Source: Hexactinellida sp. DTS-2022 (Eukaryota; Porifera; Hexactinellida). Taken from it: a DNA stretch of 64,000 nt. The notes under the pieces were generated by a model. It saw only the letters and a list, made by a program, of their open reading frames with translations, did no database searches and was not told the DNA's origin. The DNA lies in NCBI GenBank assembly GCA_028753945.1, contig JAPNXP010000003.1, forward strand, positions 4,960,001 through 5,024,000, given 5' to 3'. The first letter of the stretch is position 1. Every line of letters begins with the position of its first letter. The translations under genes and the position numbers were made by a program. Shown here piece by piece: positions 43,360-55,626 of this stretch.

Positions 43360-43610
43360 TGAAATACCCACTCCGCAAGGCTGAAATACCCACTCTATGC
43401 GCGGGAATCGTGCCTAGCCCCGACTTCCCCCCTGATTAGGCCACTGCATACACCATCGAAATTAGCCTTTGCTTGTTTTTCTCTGAAATGTGATTTTATC
43501 CAATCGCTTATTGGGAAATATTCCCTAAACATCTAACACATTTATACTTAGCATGTTGCATTTAGAAACGTGCAGCGAACCAACTAAGGCGGCTTAATTA
43601 ACAGAAATAT
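43360..43610 (-). promoter_or_regulatory. Spacer II-III: relic Cprime exon and upstream block
   Basis: A readable relic frame (WIKSHFREKQA) with a nearby ATG, then GCACGTTTCTAAATGCAACATG (mutated TATA-like block). The GC-rich repeat at 43360-43470 truncates it. Confidence 0.4.
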
Positions 43611-43720
43611 TTGATAAAACACAAGTAATTTCAGAATTCAGAGAAAAACAACTGAATGTCAAATAAGCAATAAATTTGCATTCGCAAAATAAAATGTTAT
43701 AATTTAGATAGCTAATAGCA

Positions 43721-44046
43721 TTAGAGCGAAAACACTCCGTGCTTCTCATTAAGGGAGATCTGTTCGGCCTTACAAGTGTCTCCGAAAAGTTTGTTGTGGC
43801 TTTTGAGTTTCGAAAGTTGAATAAATTCTTTCGTACAGTACTCACAAGTATAGAATCTTCTTCCAGCAAATCTCTCCTTGCAACTGCTTCTATACTTCCC
43901 AGTGTGATTCTGGAAAGCGAAATAGGAATACCCAAATCCTCTCTTGCAACAAGGACAATAGTAAGGAGTACTGTCCTGTTCGGTATTTCTCGTAGACACA
44001 GGAATTGTATCATTAATGCTTTGCACTCGGTATGGTATGTGTGCAC
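43721..44046 (-). CDS. Exon A2: terminal exon of unit II, two C2HC fingers
   Basis: TTTTCAG|GTGCAC opens a phase-1 exon with fingers CPCC-x13-H-x7-C and CEYC-x12-H-x7-C. It stops 11 residues past QISLN (KHGVFSL). The former donor is GGAGTG, so splicing onward is unlikely. C1, B2 and A2 lengths sum to a multiple of three (1455 bp). The B2-A2 intron is swollen to 5.5 kb by HINE-like and hAT insertions. Confidence 0.62.
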
Positions 44047-44137
44047 CTGAAAATATATTAGGTTATTTATGAAATTATAATCCATTTGATTGATGTCAGT
44101 GTACAGTGTTTTGTCATTCTACAAGGCTTATTAACTG

Positions 44138-44934
44138 TACGAACCCTTCGGTCTCGGTCGATTCGCGACGGATCACTCTCTCACAAAAGACGCTTCGCGA
44201 CTTTTGTTCGTTCGTGTTAGGCACTACGCGATACAATTAACGGACGCATCGCGGCCTTTTCCTCCCCAAAAGCAATAATATTAATAATGAGTTCACCTTT
44301 GGCTAGTAAATTACACACTATGATTTAATTAATAACCCGTGCCTAAAATTCATTTGGATTGTGATTAGTTACTGTAATTGTTTGGGAAATTATGTTATTA
44401 AGTTATTCTCATTGCTCATTAGTTATTAATTATTTATTAATTAATAGCTCAATAATTCTTAAGGGTAGCTCGTTCAGCTATATTAAAACGTTAGCTTGTT
44501 AGCTCAAATAAATTGAGACCTGTGTTGGTAAATTATACGCAATTAATTTATTTCAGTAAATTGTATTGCAAAATAATTTACCAACTCTGGATTTAATCTC
44601 TGCAAAATAATGGTTTAAAGATGAGAATAAGACCGCTTCGCGGTCTTATTCTCACCATTAAACCATTATTATGCAAAGGTAAATTCAGGGTTACAAAATA
44701 TTTTTTTAAATAGTAATAAACATTTATACATCCCACCATAAACAATTCATTCCTGGGTTAGTGAATTATTTAATTTAATTTATAGGAATAATTAACATAA
44801 TAAATCTCATCGTTGGGCAAAATCCTAGATTACTTAACAGTCTTAACTTAATTCATTTCTAGTAGAAATCCTAGGTTCCATTGATAGTCTTATTATAGAA
44901 TATGTAGGTGTAATAAATAAACAATGCATTAGAG
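44138..44934 (-). mobile_element. HINE-like element, 3-prime part
   Basis: The complement of GAGACCGAAGGGTTCG and the TCGCGAAG hairpin open at 44140. Sequence through 44930 parallels 10740-11560 in reverse, including the palindrome at 44583-44695. The hAT element at 44935 splits it from its 5-prime part (47568-48580). Confidence 0.6.
44583..44695. repeat. Palindrome, second copy
   Basis: CTGGATTTAATCTCTGCAAA pairs with its complement around GACCGCTTCGCGGTC; homologous to 10983-11086. Confidence 0.75.
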
Positions 44935-47559
44935 CAGTGGTTCTTAACCTTTTTTAGCCATTTACCCCTTGTCCTAGGTGAGTAGTGCCCATTTACCTCA
45001 GAGATTTTCTCCTGACAAAATGTTCAATTACGAATGTTTATTGCGCGCCATATATAGTATGTAACAAATTAACACATAAAGTACTATGATATGTGAATTA
45101 GAGAACTATATTATTACTATTTTCTATAAACCAATGACAACTCTTAGTGTGAGCCCTGAAATTGTTTGCTCTTCACCAAAAGCTGAATTCTTGGTAATGT
45201 TGTGGATAGAGACACTCGCATGTCATCTTCGGGGAACAAACTAGAACGTGCTTTCGTCTTCATAGTGACGAGAGCCGAAAAGCCTGATTCGCATAGATAA
45301 GTGGTCACAAAGGGTACGATTACATTGAATGCACGCTGAGATAGTAGTGGATAAGCTTCAATCAAGCTTCCCCAAAATTTTCCTGGTGTCTCCACTTCAA
45401 ACCTGTGCCGAAGAGCTGCTGAAGATTGCATTTCAATCAGTTCATCTTTCCCAGGATCATCATCGTCTACTTCACTCAATTTTGTTATGAAAGGTCTAGT
45501 TATCCAGTCTCCCGTGGAGATCATCCCGATCGAGAAATAATTATTAAAACTACTCTTGAGAGCACGCAAATGGCCAGCTATTTCTTCAATGAGGTCAGCC
45601 GAGACAAAAAAATCTGGACTACAGATACCATCCAGATTAGAAAAAGTAGCAAAATTCTTCTTTTCAATCCGGATTGCCCATAGCTCAAGTTTGGTTTGAA
45701 ATGCCTGCAACTTTTCTGAAGCTTCTAAAATTGTGACGGTGTTACCCTGCATTGCCAAGTTGACCTGATTGAGCAATGCAAATATATCAGACAAATAGGC
45801 CATTGCAGCAATGAATTTAGAATCTTCGAAATGTTCTGACAAAGATGACCCTTTGTCACGAAGAAATATACCCATCTCAACACGAAGATCAAAGATTCGA
45901 GAAAGCATAAGTCCTCGCGAAAGCCATCGCACTTCAGTGTGGTACAACAACACTGAATAATGCGAACCAAGCTCGTCACACAATTTTTTGAAAAGACGAT
46001 GATTCAGAGCACGACTTCGGATATAGTTGACACATTAAACTAATTTGGCCAACACATACTTTAAGTATTGTGGAAGAGTTTTTGATGCCAATGCATGCCG
46101 ATGAAGTACGCAGTGGGTAGAGATCACATGAGGAGCTCTCTTTTTTACTAAAGTGGTGAATCCACTATTAACTCCCATCATTGCTGAGGCACCATCTGTA
46201 CACAAAGATCCAACATTATCCCAAGTGATTGGTTTTGTTCAAAAAATCCCTCCAACTTTTCAAACACGTCGATAGCTTTCGTTGTCGACTCCAGGGATTC
46301 ACACATCAGAAATTCCTCCCTCAAATCTCCTTCATGAATATAACGAGAGAAGACTAACAGCTGCGAAAAGTTTGAAACATCGGTGGATTCATCCAGTTGA
46401 AGACTGATTCTTGAAGGACTCGATCGAATTTCCGCAACAACTTGCTCCCTAATATCAAGGGACATGTCTCCTATTCGTTTTCGAATAGTATCATTGGACA
46501 AAGGAATCTGTTGAATTTTGCGTCGAGCCTCCTCACCAATCATCAACCTCACCATTTCTAATGCACACGGTTTGACGAGAGTCTCACCAATTGTGTGATC
46601 CTTTTTTGCTTTCGCAATTTTAAAAGGTACCGTGTAGGACGCTTCCAGAGCTACTTTATGTTCTGGGAGAAACCCGTGTTTTGCAAGTGTTCCTTCAGCA
46701 CGGATCCGAGCTCTTTTGACCCTGAATTCTTCATTACTGTAGTTGGATTCACTTGGATGACTTGACTGTAGGTGCTGTCTCAAAATGGACGGTTTCAATG
46801 AACCATTTTCTAACACTTTTGAGCAAAAAATGCATTTAGGTTTTTCAATACCATCCAAAACTATGAAATCGAAGCCGAACTGAACATAAGAATCGTCATA
46901 ATTTCTTTTCTTTGACATAACTAGACTAGAGTCTGCAAACTAAAACATTAATAATATAACTCGATTGTTGTATTGTTTGTCCGGATTGTATTAAAGTTAT
47001 AAGGGAATAGAAACCCCACTTATACTTTGAGATAGAGTAACTTCCAAGTGTAAATATAGGTAAACAAGTATACTGATACGATTTTCACAATTAGAAATTT
47101 TTATTATGAATATTTTATTTTTTGTAGTTTACAAACAATTGGTGAAAATTCAAAATGAGCCTGGAAACTCCAGAGGGAATTTTAGATGTTGGAGACAAAT
47201 TTGGCATTTGTGATTCACTTGGGATATAAAAATTATGCTGATAGAACATAATAGTATTAGGAATTTAGGATATATTGATATCCAAACACAGCAGAAAATG
47301 GTCACAAAGAGGCGATTATAATATAATAAGAATAATCGATGGCAAAATAATTAGTAATGTTTTCATAATATGCAGACCATTCTTTTCTAAAAGGAATAGA
47401 GAATTTGAACTCATATTGTGGTCTTATTTTAAATGAGTTGTAGTTTTTAAAAGCACTTCTAGGCTAGTTATCCTAATTTTGTGAGATAATTCTATTTATC
47501 CCCCACCATCGTAAAATTTACCGCTTGGGGGTAAATTTACCCCAGGTTAAGAACCCCTG
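44935..47559 (-). mobile_element. hAT element with decayed transposase
   Basis: The ends are CAGTGGTTCTTAACC and the complement of CAGGGGTTCTTAACC, flanked by exact CATTAGAG (44927-44934, 47560-47567). It is inserted in a HINE-like element whose empty counterpart is readable near 10750-10800. 47000-47500 and 44950-45140 are untranslated flanks. Confidence 0.92.
45144..46918 (-). pseudogene. hAT transposase (SCAND3/ZBED5-like) with frameshift and stop
   Basis: The N-terminus (MSKKRNYDDSY) leads into a BED zinc finger (CIFC ... HLQSSH). The catalytic region begins at LQLDESTDVSN. A one-base loss near 46225 interrupts the CTDGASAM block, and a TAA at 46035-46037 interrupts the frame before EVRWLSRG. 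Then CVLHRHALA-type C-x2-H and a C-terminal dimerisation motif (TYLCESGFSALVTMKTKAR) follow, ending at 45144. Both lesions lie inside an otherwise colinear transposase, so the copy is inactive as read. It could still be recognised by the MITEs' ends, but its own ends differ from most MITEs here. Confidence 0.88.
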
Positions 47560-47567
47560 CATTAGAG

Positions 47568-48580
47568 ACTCTAAGAGCATTCTTGTCAACCAAACAAATC
47601 AGATTGATAGTAATATTATGCATACTTATGTGATTGACGTAAGCTAACTACATCATGAATAGAAATAAACTGATGGAAGCCAAACTGGATTAATCAAGTA
47701 TACAATTTCGGAAATAACGTGGGTGAAGATTAAATCATCAAACCTCAATATGTGCAATGACGCAGCAATTGGAGGTTACATTTTGTTATTGCCTGGCTCA
47801 GATTAAATGCGAAAATTATAAAAATTTCTAGAGACATGCAATAGATTCTGTTTCATAATGTGACAAAATTAATGTCGATTGAACCAAAAGTGTAAGAGCT
47901 GAATCCAAATTAGTTCCCACGTGACGTCACATTCCCATAAATCGGTATACGTGTGTCTCATTGTATGTTGTGTTATCATCTAAAATTGTGGGCGAATCGA
48001 ATAAAAACTGAATGAGTTATCCCCAAATATGTGCGTTTATGACGTCATAATCCCATTATTTCGCTTAGAAAACCAATAGATCGTTGTCAGCATGTAAAAT
48101 TTCCCTTGCATTCCAATTTTCAGCTTTCTAGGACTCGTAGTCTTTCCTATTATGTAATTCTGGACAAACACACACACACACACTTGCACTTTGATAACCT
48201 GTGTAGGTACGATACACTATTTATGGTTGATTAGTGTAGGGACTAATTAATTAACTGTGTCACAATCAGAAGAAAAATGGGAATTCGTGAACTGCTATCA
48301 GGTGTAGAAATTTAGTACACTTCTGCTATCAGGTGTAGAAATTTAGTATACGTGCTTTGAATATTCTACAGATCGGAGCAAAATTGGGAAGCTAGTACAA
48401 AATGTCTGTTTTTCGCAACTGTGACGTCATAATCCCGTTTTTTTGTTTCAAAAACCAATAGATCGTTGTCGCAGTACAAAATTACCCCTCTATACAAATT
48501 TTCAGCTTTCTGGGACTCGTAGTCTTTCCAATTAATTCTGGACAAACACACAAACACACAAAACATGCCTCTTTTAATAT
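47568..48580 (-). mobile_element. HINE-like element, 5-prime part with a duplicated 5-prime end
   Basis: Two 5-prime-type stretches occur in the minus orientation: GACAAACACACACACACACA near 48165 and GACAAACACACAAACACACA near 48545. Each is preceded by the GACTCGTAGTCTTTCC block. The arrangement suggests one element inserted in, or joined to, another. Confidence 0.5.
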
Positions 48581-48584
48581 ATAC

Positions 48585-49140
48585 GAGCCCTTCGGTCTCG
48601 GTCGCTTCGCGACGGATCACTCTCTCACAAAAGTCGCTTCGCGACTTTTGTTCGTTCGTGTTAGGCACTACGCAATACAATTAACGGCCGCTTCGCGGCC
48701 TTTCCCTCCCCAAAAGCAATCACATTAATAATGAGTTTTAGTAGCTCAATAAATTTCAGTTGCACGATAAGAAAGCTCGAATCAAAATAATACTAAAAGA
48801 AAAACAGGCAATAGAATAGACAAATTATTGATTGGTTAAATGAATTTATTTTCAATCAATCAAATTGGAGGCTCAGAAATATTTATATTATGCACAATCT
48901 ATTTGTACTAATTGATGAAATCTGCTAATCCATACTAACAAACCCTCGAATTTAATTGGATAACATATTTTGTCACCTTCAAATGTAAATATTTCTCTTC
49001 AAAAACCAATAGATCGTTGTCGCAGTACTAAATTACCCCTGTATAAAAATTTTCAGCTTTCTGGGACTCGTAGTCTTTCCAATCAATTCTGGACAAACAC
49101 ACACACAAACAAACAAACAAACAAACAAACAAACATAGAT
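48585..49140 (-). mobile_element. Further HINE-like element
   Basis: The 3-prime hairpin end (CGAGCCCTTCGGTCTCGGTC) lies at 48588, and a 5-prime end with CAAACAAACAAACAAACAAA lies at 49100-49135. It is arranged tail to head with the previous element. Confidence 0.5.
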
Positions 49141-49565
49141 AGATAGATTCATTATCGAGTGTATGATTAAATTTCTACCCGACTCTTGTTGAGAACATTT
49201 CAGATAGTATGTACATAATATTTATGCCACCACTGAAAGTTTAACTTGTCTAAGGGTTTTCTTCTCAAATAAATGACAAAAAATGAAGGAAATACAATGC
49301 AATTGCAAACAGAATGTCCTTAGATTACTAAACTAATGAAGGGCATATTTGTATATGAGCCCTTCTTTAATACTATCCGGACAAACAAACACAAAATATA
49401 GATATATGCCAACAAATTTGAAATTTAAATACCGGCTTCACAAAGGTGAATCTTTGATATATATATAATTTAATGTATTTTCATGTAAATCAGGTGTTGG
49501 CCCATATATAAGTAATCCATAAAGGACATAATTCAAACAAACACAATTAAAAGGTAATAACTTAC

Positions 49566-49907
49566 CGAAGTTGTATCTATCTCTATCAATTGAGATCTGC
49601 TTTGTCTTACAAGAATTGCCAAAGTCTTTGTAGTGTTTTTCAAGCATACAGATTTGAAGAAATTCTTGTTTACAAATATTACAGCAGTATAAAGGTCTGG
49701 CAGCATCATTCCTGCAATTTCCCTTATATAACCCAATATGACGTTTGAGATTCTTAATAGAGTAGCCTGATCCTCTGCCACAGTCAGGACAATAATAAGG
49801 ATCTTTTTCTCTCAATAAACAATATTGTGGGACCAGGGAAACTATTGACTGATTATTTGTCGGTGAGCCGTTAGTCGAGTTTATTATAGATTCTGATATA
49901 TTTCCAT
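49566..49907 (-). CDS. Exon B2: middle exon of unit II, two C2HC fingers
   Basis: Acceptor TTTACATCTTAG|AT and donor CTTCG|GTAAGT give a symmetric phase-1 exon of 342 bp. Fingers are CPDC-x13-H-x7-C and CNIC-x12-H-x7-C, then KTKQISID. It has no lesion. It differs from B1/B5 in its lead segment (DGNISESIINSTNG against the Met/Ser-rich lead), so two B subtypes exist. Confidence 0.65.
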
Positions 49908-49914
49908 CTAAGAT

Positions 49915-50200
49915 GTAAATATAAAATATAAAATTACAGCTGTGCAGACAGCATGTTATTTGGAGGCACCATCTTTGGGTGGTTATTTGTTTGATAGTGC
50001 CTCCAAAAGAAAATGCTGTAATAAATGCCTTAATCAAGGGGTTAAACCATATCGGAAGGTAACTACCCTAATTGCGATGGAGTTTCATTCTAGCTCACTT
50101 CATTTAAAGTTAATAGCACGCTTCGCTCGCTAGGTCGCTTCGCGGCAGAACACACCACACACACCTACCTCGCGGTAGGTGTGTGGTTTATATACTTCTA
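49915..50200. repeat. GGAGGCACTAT MITE copy and hairpin-bearing dispersed repeat
   Basis: The inverted-repeat MITE at 49925-50020 is followed by GCTTCGCTCGCTAGGTCGC and the hairpin CCACACACACCTACCTCGCGGTAGG region. It leads into the Helitron remnant. Confidence 0.5.
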
Positions 50201-52260
50201 ACATTGATTAAAAAGCGTTAATAGGCCTATTGTAGTCAATTTTAACAATATGAAATTTTAATCTGGTGTGACCAACGTATCCGCATCATTAATGCACATG
50301 TTTCATCAAATTTTCAGATTTCTATCTCTTAGAGGAAGCGAATTATGTGCAATTAAGTGAATTTTCATGCTTCTCAAAATATGACAATGACGTCATAACT
50401 TGGCGAGGTGAGAGAAATTTCGAGTGGAACCCACGATTTGTTGTCGGGTGCCAAAAGTTGCCATTATATGTCAAAAATCAGAGAAACAATTATTCGCGAG
50501 ATCGGGATTTTGTCCGACTTTTTCCGACAATTTTTGGCCGCCATCTTGAAAATAATATAATTTCGTGATGCCTCCATATCCATATCTTTTGATATTATAT
50601 TTGTCTATGTCTGTGCCAATTTTCATGCTTGTAACAAAAATTGAACAATTCACGCCAAAGTCGCCAATATGGCTGTTATGCTGAAGGGATGAAATACTGT
50701 AACTGAATTCAACACGAACGTTCATTTGTAGCAACTAGGCATTCTGGAGACTTTTCAGCTTTCCGATCCATGAGCAATATCCAACAGTTATGCATCTCAG
50801 CGTTCATCTAGAAAGTGGCCAACGTGTTACGTATCTATTTCACAGAAAAGACATTACATCAACAAATAAAAGGATCCCACCAATACCACACTTGCTGCAT
50901 TTTCCAAATTTGTCAAGAAGAGGACTTTTCCCGAAGTATACTCTATGTGCAAGTCCCAAAGTACTACACCTCGGGACAGAGTAATAAAAAGTTTAAACCC
51001 AAGGAGCAGCGGTAGAAGGATTTCAAGAAATCAAGGCAAGTGATGCACTTGGGAGAGTTTACACAGTCCACCCCAAATAACTACGAATGCCTCTTTTTCA
51101 GCGACGGACCCGGTCGTGTCTGACCTGCACCGGTCAACCGGTCGGATCACTACGGGTCGGGTACCGGTGGAACCTTGACCGGCCGGTCGAACCCTGACCG
51201 ACCCGTTGAGGTCTCTATATGATCTATTCGATATCATAATCATAATTTGTTTTGATTGAATCTGGCTCCAATAGCCCTTGAGAGCATAGTAGTCTTAAAG
51301 GAGGCTTCCATAAATGGTCTATGGCCATAATATTTATTCCTAATGTATATGACATGACACTACAGTAGATTCTTATTCAATTATTTATAAATTGTTGTTA
51401 GCTATGAATGAACGGTCGACCGGCCGGTTGGGTCGGGTCAAATTTCCAACTGCACCGGTCGGGTCGGGTCATTAAAATCCCGACCGGTTCCACCTCTGCT
51501 CCGTTTGAGGCTTTTTCTACATCATGTTAATGGTTCAACCTCATTTCAACAATTGAGAACTGTGAGTGGTCGTGTTTATCTGCCTTACAGAGAAGCATGC
51601 AATGTGATGGTATGTTGGAAGATGATTCTCACAGGAATGATATCTTATCAGAAGCTGCTACGAATGATTCTTCGGCAAAGCTTAGATACATATTTGCCAT
51701 CATGATAGCAACATGTGGACTATCGCCCCAATTGCAAATCGAGAAATCTTGAAAGAAACAAATTACTGCATAGACCAATTGGAGTCGTACATTCAAGACA
51801 CAGAACCTCTGTTAGTGCCATATCAAGCCACTGGATATGTCAGGATGAGACTAACTGTTCAAGAAGATAGAGATGGAGCACCAATAATGCTACTTCGAAA
51901 CTTAGATGCAACAAAATTGTGTAATGGTACAAGACTTACAGTGAAAATGCCTCACGTGATTGAGGCCATAATTTAAACGGGAGCAGCCAAGAGAGATGTC
52001 CTCATCCCAATAATTCCACGCTCGCCAGTGGATATGCCATTCGAATTCAAAAGGCTTCAATTCGCGATTAAATTAGGTTTTGCGATTACATCAACAAGTC
52101 GCAAGCGCAAGGTCAGTCTATAAAGGTAGTCGGTCTCCACCTGTATTTTGGGTGATCTCGAGTTGGATCCAGCCCAAATCTACACATATTAACGGAAGAT
52201 GGCAAATGATTAATGTTGTATATCCAAAATCTTTGAATAAAGTCAATATACTTATATTAA
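50200..52260 (+). pseudogene. Degenerate Helitron helicase remnant 2
   Basis: The best-preserved remnant. FWRLFSFPIHEQYP and VHLESGQRV (50.74-50.83 kb) precede a KASDALGRVYTVHPNN block (51.03 kb) and FQQLRTVSGRVYLPYREACN (51.54-51.6 kb). GAPIMLLRNLDATKLCNGTR (51.87 kb) and a C-terminal VVYPKSLNK (52.2 kb) follow. These are characteristic of Helitron Pif1-like helicases. Stops, frameshifts and a hAT MITE (51099-51498) inactivate it. Confidence 0.85.
51099..51498. mobile_element. hAT MITE of the CCGACCCGACC family inside the Helitron remnant
   Basis: The ends CAGCGACGGACCCGGTCG and complement of CAGAGGTGGAACCGGTCGG lie between CTCTTTTT and CTCCGTTT (6 of 8 match). Remnant 1 shows the uninterrupted site near 39990. 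The centre (51240-51400) holds unrelated inserted sequence. Confidence 0.72.
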
Positions 52261-52302
52261 TGTATCTATCTATATCAGCATCTATCATATACGTATACCC
52301 AC

Positions 52303-52390
52303 GCAGTGGCGGATTTACTATAGAGCTGATAAAGGCTAAAGCCCTTGGCTTACTTCACTATCAGGCCCAGTTTAGGTAAACTGACCTGCA
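52303..52390. mobile_element. Truncated hAT MITE (CAGTGGCGGATTT family)
   Basis: The left end CAGTGGCGGATTTACT and about 80 bp match 40733 onward. The right half is gone. Confidence 0.6.
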
Positions 52391-52887
52391 AATGGGATTA
52401 ATTTGGGAGTAGAAACTAGTTTTGTGTTTTAATAGTATAGAATCTAGATAGAATAAATCTTTGTGCTTTAATGAATTACAGGTCATTAGATATTAATTAA
52501 TTGAAAAAATAGTGTACGCTTCGTCGTGAAATTTTAAGTTTTGCCCCGGATATCCTTAGGATAAGCACTTATTGTGAGATGAGAAATCATGACAGTTGAT
52601 TTCATACTAGTAACTAGTGTAGTTAATTTCATAATTTCCCGGTTTCAACTGTAAATAAATATTTGTTATAATATTATAGATGCATTTATGAGGAGTTTCT
52701 TTTAGGAAAACAAGATCGCGTGACGGTTGTTAATTCCGAAAGTTAAAGTCTAAAAACAATAAACGAAGGAAGTTAGTCGGTCTTAGTGAGAGAGTGATCC
52801 GTTTTGAAGAGACCAAAAGCAAAAGGCTCGGAAAATATCAAACTTTTATTCAATAGATAGAAATTACAAAATCTACAATCTTCGTTC

Positions 52888-53498
52888 CAGTGGCGGCGGA
52901 AGCTAATAAAAACTAGGGGGGCTAACCTGTGTAGCTTCAAATAGGAGAACGAAATATTTGGGCGACATTTATACTCTATGACTATGACTCTATGAGTATT
53001 GTAAATCTTACGATTGGCCACAAAATCACAATAAGTATTCCAAATAAATATTTGCTACATAAGTATATCTATGTATTTACCATTGTTTAAATAATAAATA
53101 TTCCAAAATCATAGCGAGGACTGACATTTCTTTGTCATATTATAGTTTCATAGTGAATGAAGTGATATTACAAAATTTCAATATTCAATTAATTTCTCAG
53201 AACATTCAAATAAATTCAAAAACAACATAAAATAATGTCAATCAATTTTCAAGTCATTTCCAAATATCTAGGTCATTTCCAAATAAATAAAGTATTGAGA
53301 AAACAACATCAACAAATAATACAAAATTGAATATTAAGTGGCTGGTAGACACACTAACGCAGATAGTTACTGAATGTCCTTTACTAGTATTATTTAAATT
53401 AGTATTATGCATATGAGGGGGAAAGTGGGGGGGGGGGGGTGAGCCCCCCCTAATTCAAAAGTAGGGGGGCTCTAGCCCCCCTGCTTCCGCCGCCCTTG
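52888..53498. mobile_element. hAT MITE in the intron downstream of C1
   Basis: The ends are CAGTGGCGGCGGAAGC and the complement of CAAGGGCGGCGGAAGC, flanked by exact CTTCGTTC (52880-52887, 53499-53506). GGGGGGCTAACC-type blocks lie subterminally and an AT-rich centre is present. Confidence 0.88.
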
Positions 53499-53709
53499 CT
53501 TCGTTCCATATCGTGGTGGATAAATAAGGCAAATCAATCAAACTTAAGCCAACTTTGTCAAAAATAGTTTCGAGAAATAGGAGATTGAAATAAACACATA
53601 AATGCAAGCTAGGATTTTAAAGTCAATGACCTGATTCGAAAATAGTAGGTAATCACACTAAGCTTCAAAACGTACAAGTTAATATTAATAATAAATTGCA
53701 TCACTATAC

Positions 53710-54496
53710 CTGTTTGGATTAGGTGTTCTACATTGTTCATAGACATCTGCAAGGTTTTACAGGTATCACCAAACCTTGTGTTATGTCTCTCGAGAGAGAT
53801 CGGAGACTAAGATAATCAGTTTGGCAATAAGGACAGGTATAGAATGTTCTCCCAAAATCTTTAGTTTACAAAGACCTTTAGTCTTGCCAATATGAAGCCG
53901 TAAAGTATTTAATGAATATCCTAATCCTTGACCACAATCTGGGCAATAATAAGGACCAATGTGTTCTTTCCTAATTAATTCTTTCTGAGACGATAATGTT
54001 TACTATTTGTTGGTAATTCTTCTCCAGAGTCAATGCCTGTCATATCCATGGATTCATTAGGTTCTGTTATGTGGGTCGGTAAACAATCGGACGAACTGGA
54101 GGCATTATCTGCAGGAGGAAACTCCTTCATTGTATCATCAGTTCCCCCTTCCTCTATTGTAAAACTAGACACTTCTGTAATAAATGGATATCGTTCTTTA
54201 ATCAGTTCTAAAGTCATAGCCTGTGATACATCTGGTACGTTTACTACATCGGCTGAATTGCACTCCACACTGATATTCGATCCTACATCTAACTCATCGA
54301 CGTATTCTGTATCAAGAATATCATCCTCAGTCAAATGACTATTTCCAGCCTGCTTCTGTAGATCACTTTCTTGTACAGATTCAAAGTAACTATCAGAAAT
54401 CTTTTTATGATTAAGAGAAAGTTGTTCTGCATTGATATTGTGTTTCTCTTTGAATTGCATCAGTTCAGTTGTCTCGATATATTTCTCACACTCCAT
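53710..54496 (-). pseudogene. Exon C1: frameshifted initial exon of unit II
   Basis: MECEKYIETTE and the acidic region match C2. A missing T in a T-run near 54000 (GTTTACT against GTTTTACT) ends the frame before the fingers. A small insertion near 53790 restores total length (787 bp). Finger-coding DNA is still recognisable to donor AAACAG|GTATAG. The homopolymer context makes a base-calling error possible. Confidence 0.7.
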
Positions 54497-54539
54497 TGAG
54501 ACACTAGCTACTTAATCAGTGATATTTGAATATATTCAA

Positions 54540-55370
54540 AGTAATTACGCCCAGAATGTTACTAATTAATGCGTCAATCCTTAATATATGGACCCATTCA
54601 TAGTAGCAGGGGGGCCCCTGAAATTCTTACCATCCAAATAAACTCCTCTGAATATACATATGGTTTGCCTACTAATCAAGTGGCAAAGTAAATATAAACA
54701 AGAACTGGAAAACAAACGAATAGAGAAGTTGTATTTTGTTAATTCAATTTTTGCGGAATTTTAAACAAGAAAACTTGTTATATTTTAAAAAGTTGTCCGA
54801 CGCGTGGTTGTAATCTTCTGGAGAGGATCCAGAAAAATTTCCATTTACACAGCAGCGTAATTTCTCCAGAAGGGAGATAACCCGTGACAAATTTTAATAT
54901 CATAAACATGGAGAGAGCGAGTGAAAACCCTCAAAAAAAGATATTTATCCGAAATTAGATTAACCGAACATGCCCAGTGGTCCCCGTTCCAAACCAATAC
55001 ATAGTGGTCTATGTATCGCGAGACTTAGGTTATTCGAGAAAATATTCTGCAAGCCTAGATTTAGTTAGAGATCGCTCACAAGCGCCTAAAAGAATGAAAC
55101 CCTGGTTATCAGAACCTTTTGGACTTGTCCTAACGGGTCCGGTTAATAGAGGTTGCATTTAATTGAAACGAAAAAAATCCCTCGGAAATATGAGAGAACA
55201 CCATTGAGATTTTTCTGGAGTCACACTTGCAGCAGGTACTAACTATATAGGCGCGGCCCGCAAGACTGAATACCCACTCTATGTGCGGGAATCGGGCCTA
55301 GCCCCGCCTTCCCGCTATGTTTAGGCCACTGCCTACACCACCGTAATTAGCCTATGCTTGTTTTTCTCTG
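54540..55370. other. Spacer upstream of C1
   Basis: Paralogous to 34550-35620, including ACACAGCAGCGTAATTTCTCC and the GC-rich repeat at 55250-55360. It holds the imperfect hairpin at 54558-54606. No gene is seen. Confidence 0.45.
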
Positions 55371-55500
55371 AAATGTGATTTTATCAAATCGCCTGTTTGG
55401 AAATATTCCCTACACACCTGATACATTCATACTTAGCAGTTAGCATGCTGCATGTATAAACGTGCAGCGAACCAACTACGGTGGCTTAGTTAACAATATT
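55370..55500 (-). promoter_or_regulatory. Spacer I-II: relic Cprime exon and TATA-like block
   Basis: A minus-strand relic frame (GDLIKSHFREKQA, then stop) follows a CGTTTATACATGCAGCATGC block. It is the same layout as the intact block at 29957-30015. Confidence 0.42.
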
Positions 55501-55626
55501 AATTTGATAAAACACTAGTGATTTTAGAGAAAACAAAGTGAAGATCAAATAAGCAATAAACTTTCATTCGCTAAATAGAATGTTAATAATTTAGATAGCT
55601 AATAGTATGGAAGCGAAAACTTCCTA

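Noticed and set aside
43594-44085. 163-codon alternative frame over exon A2
   Set aside because: It lacks the finger cysteines and splice sites; the +1 frame carries both.
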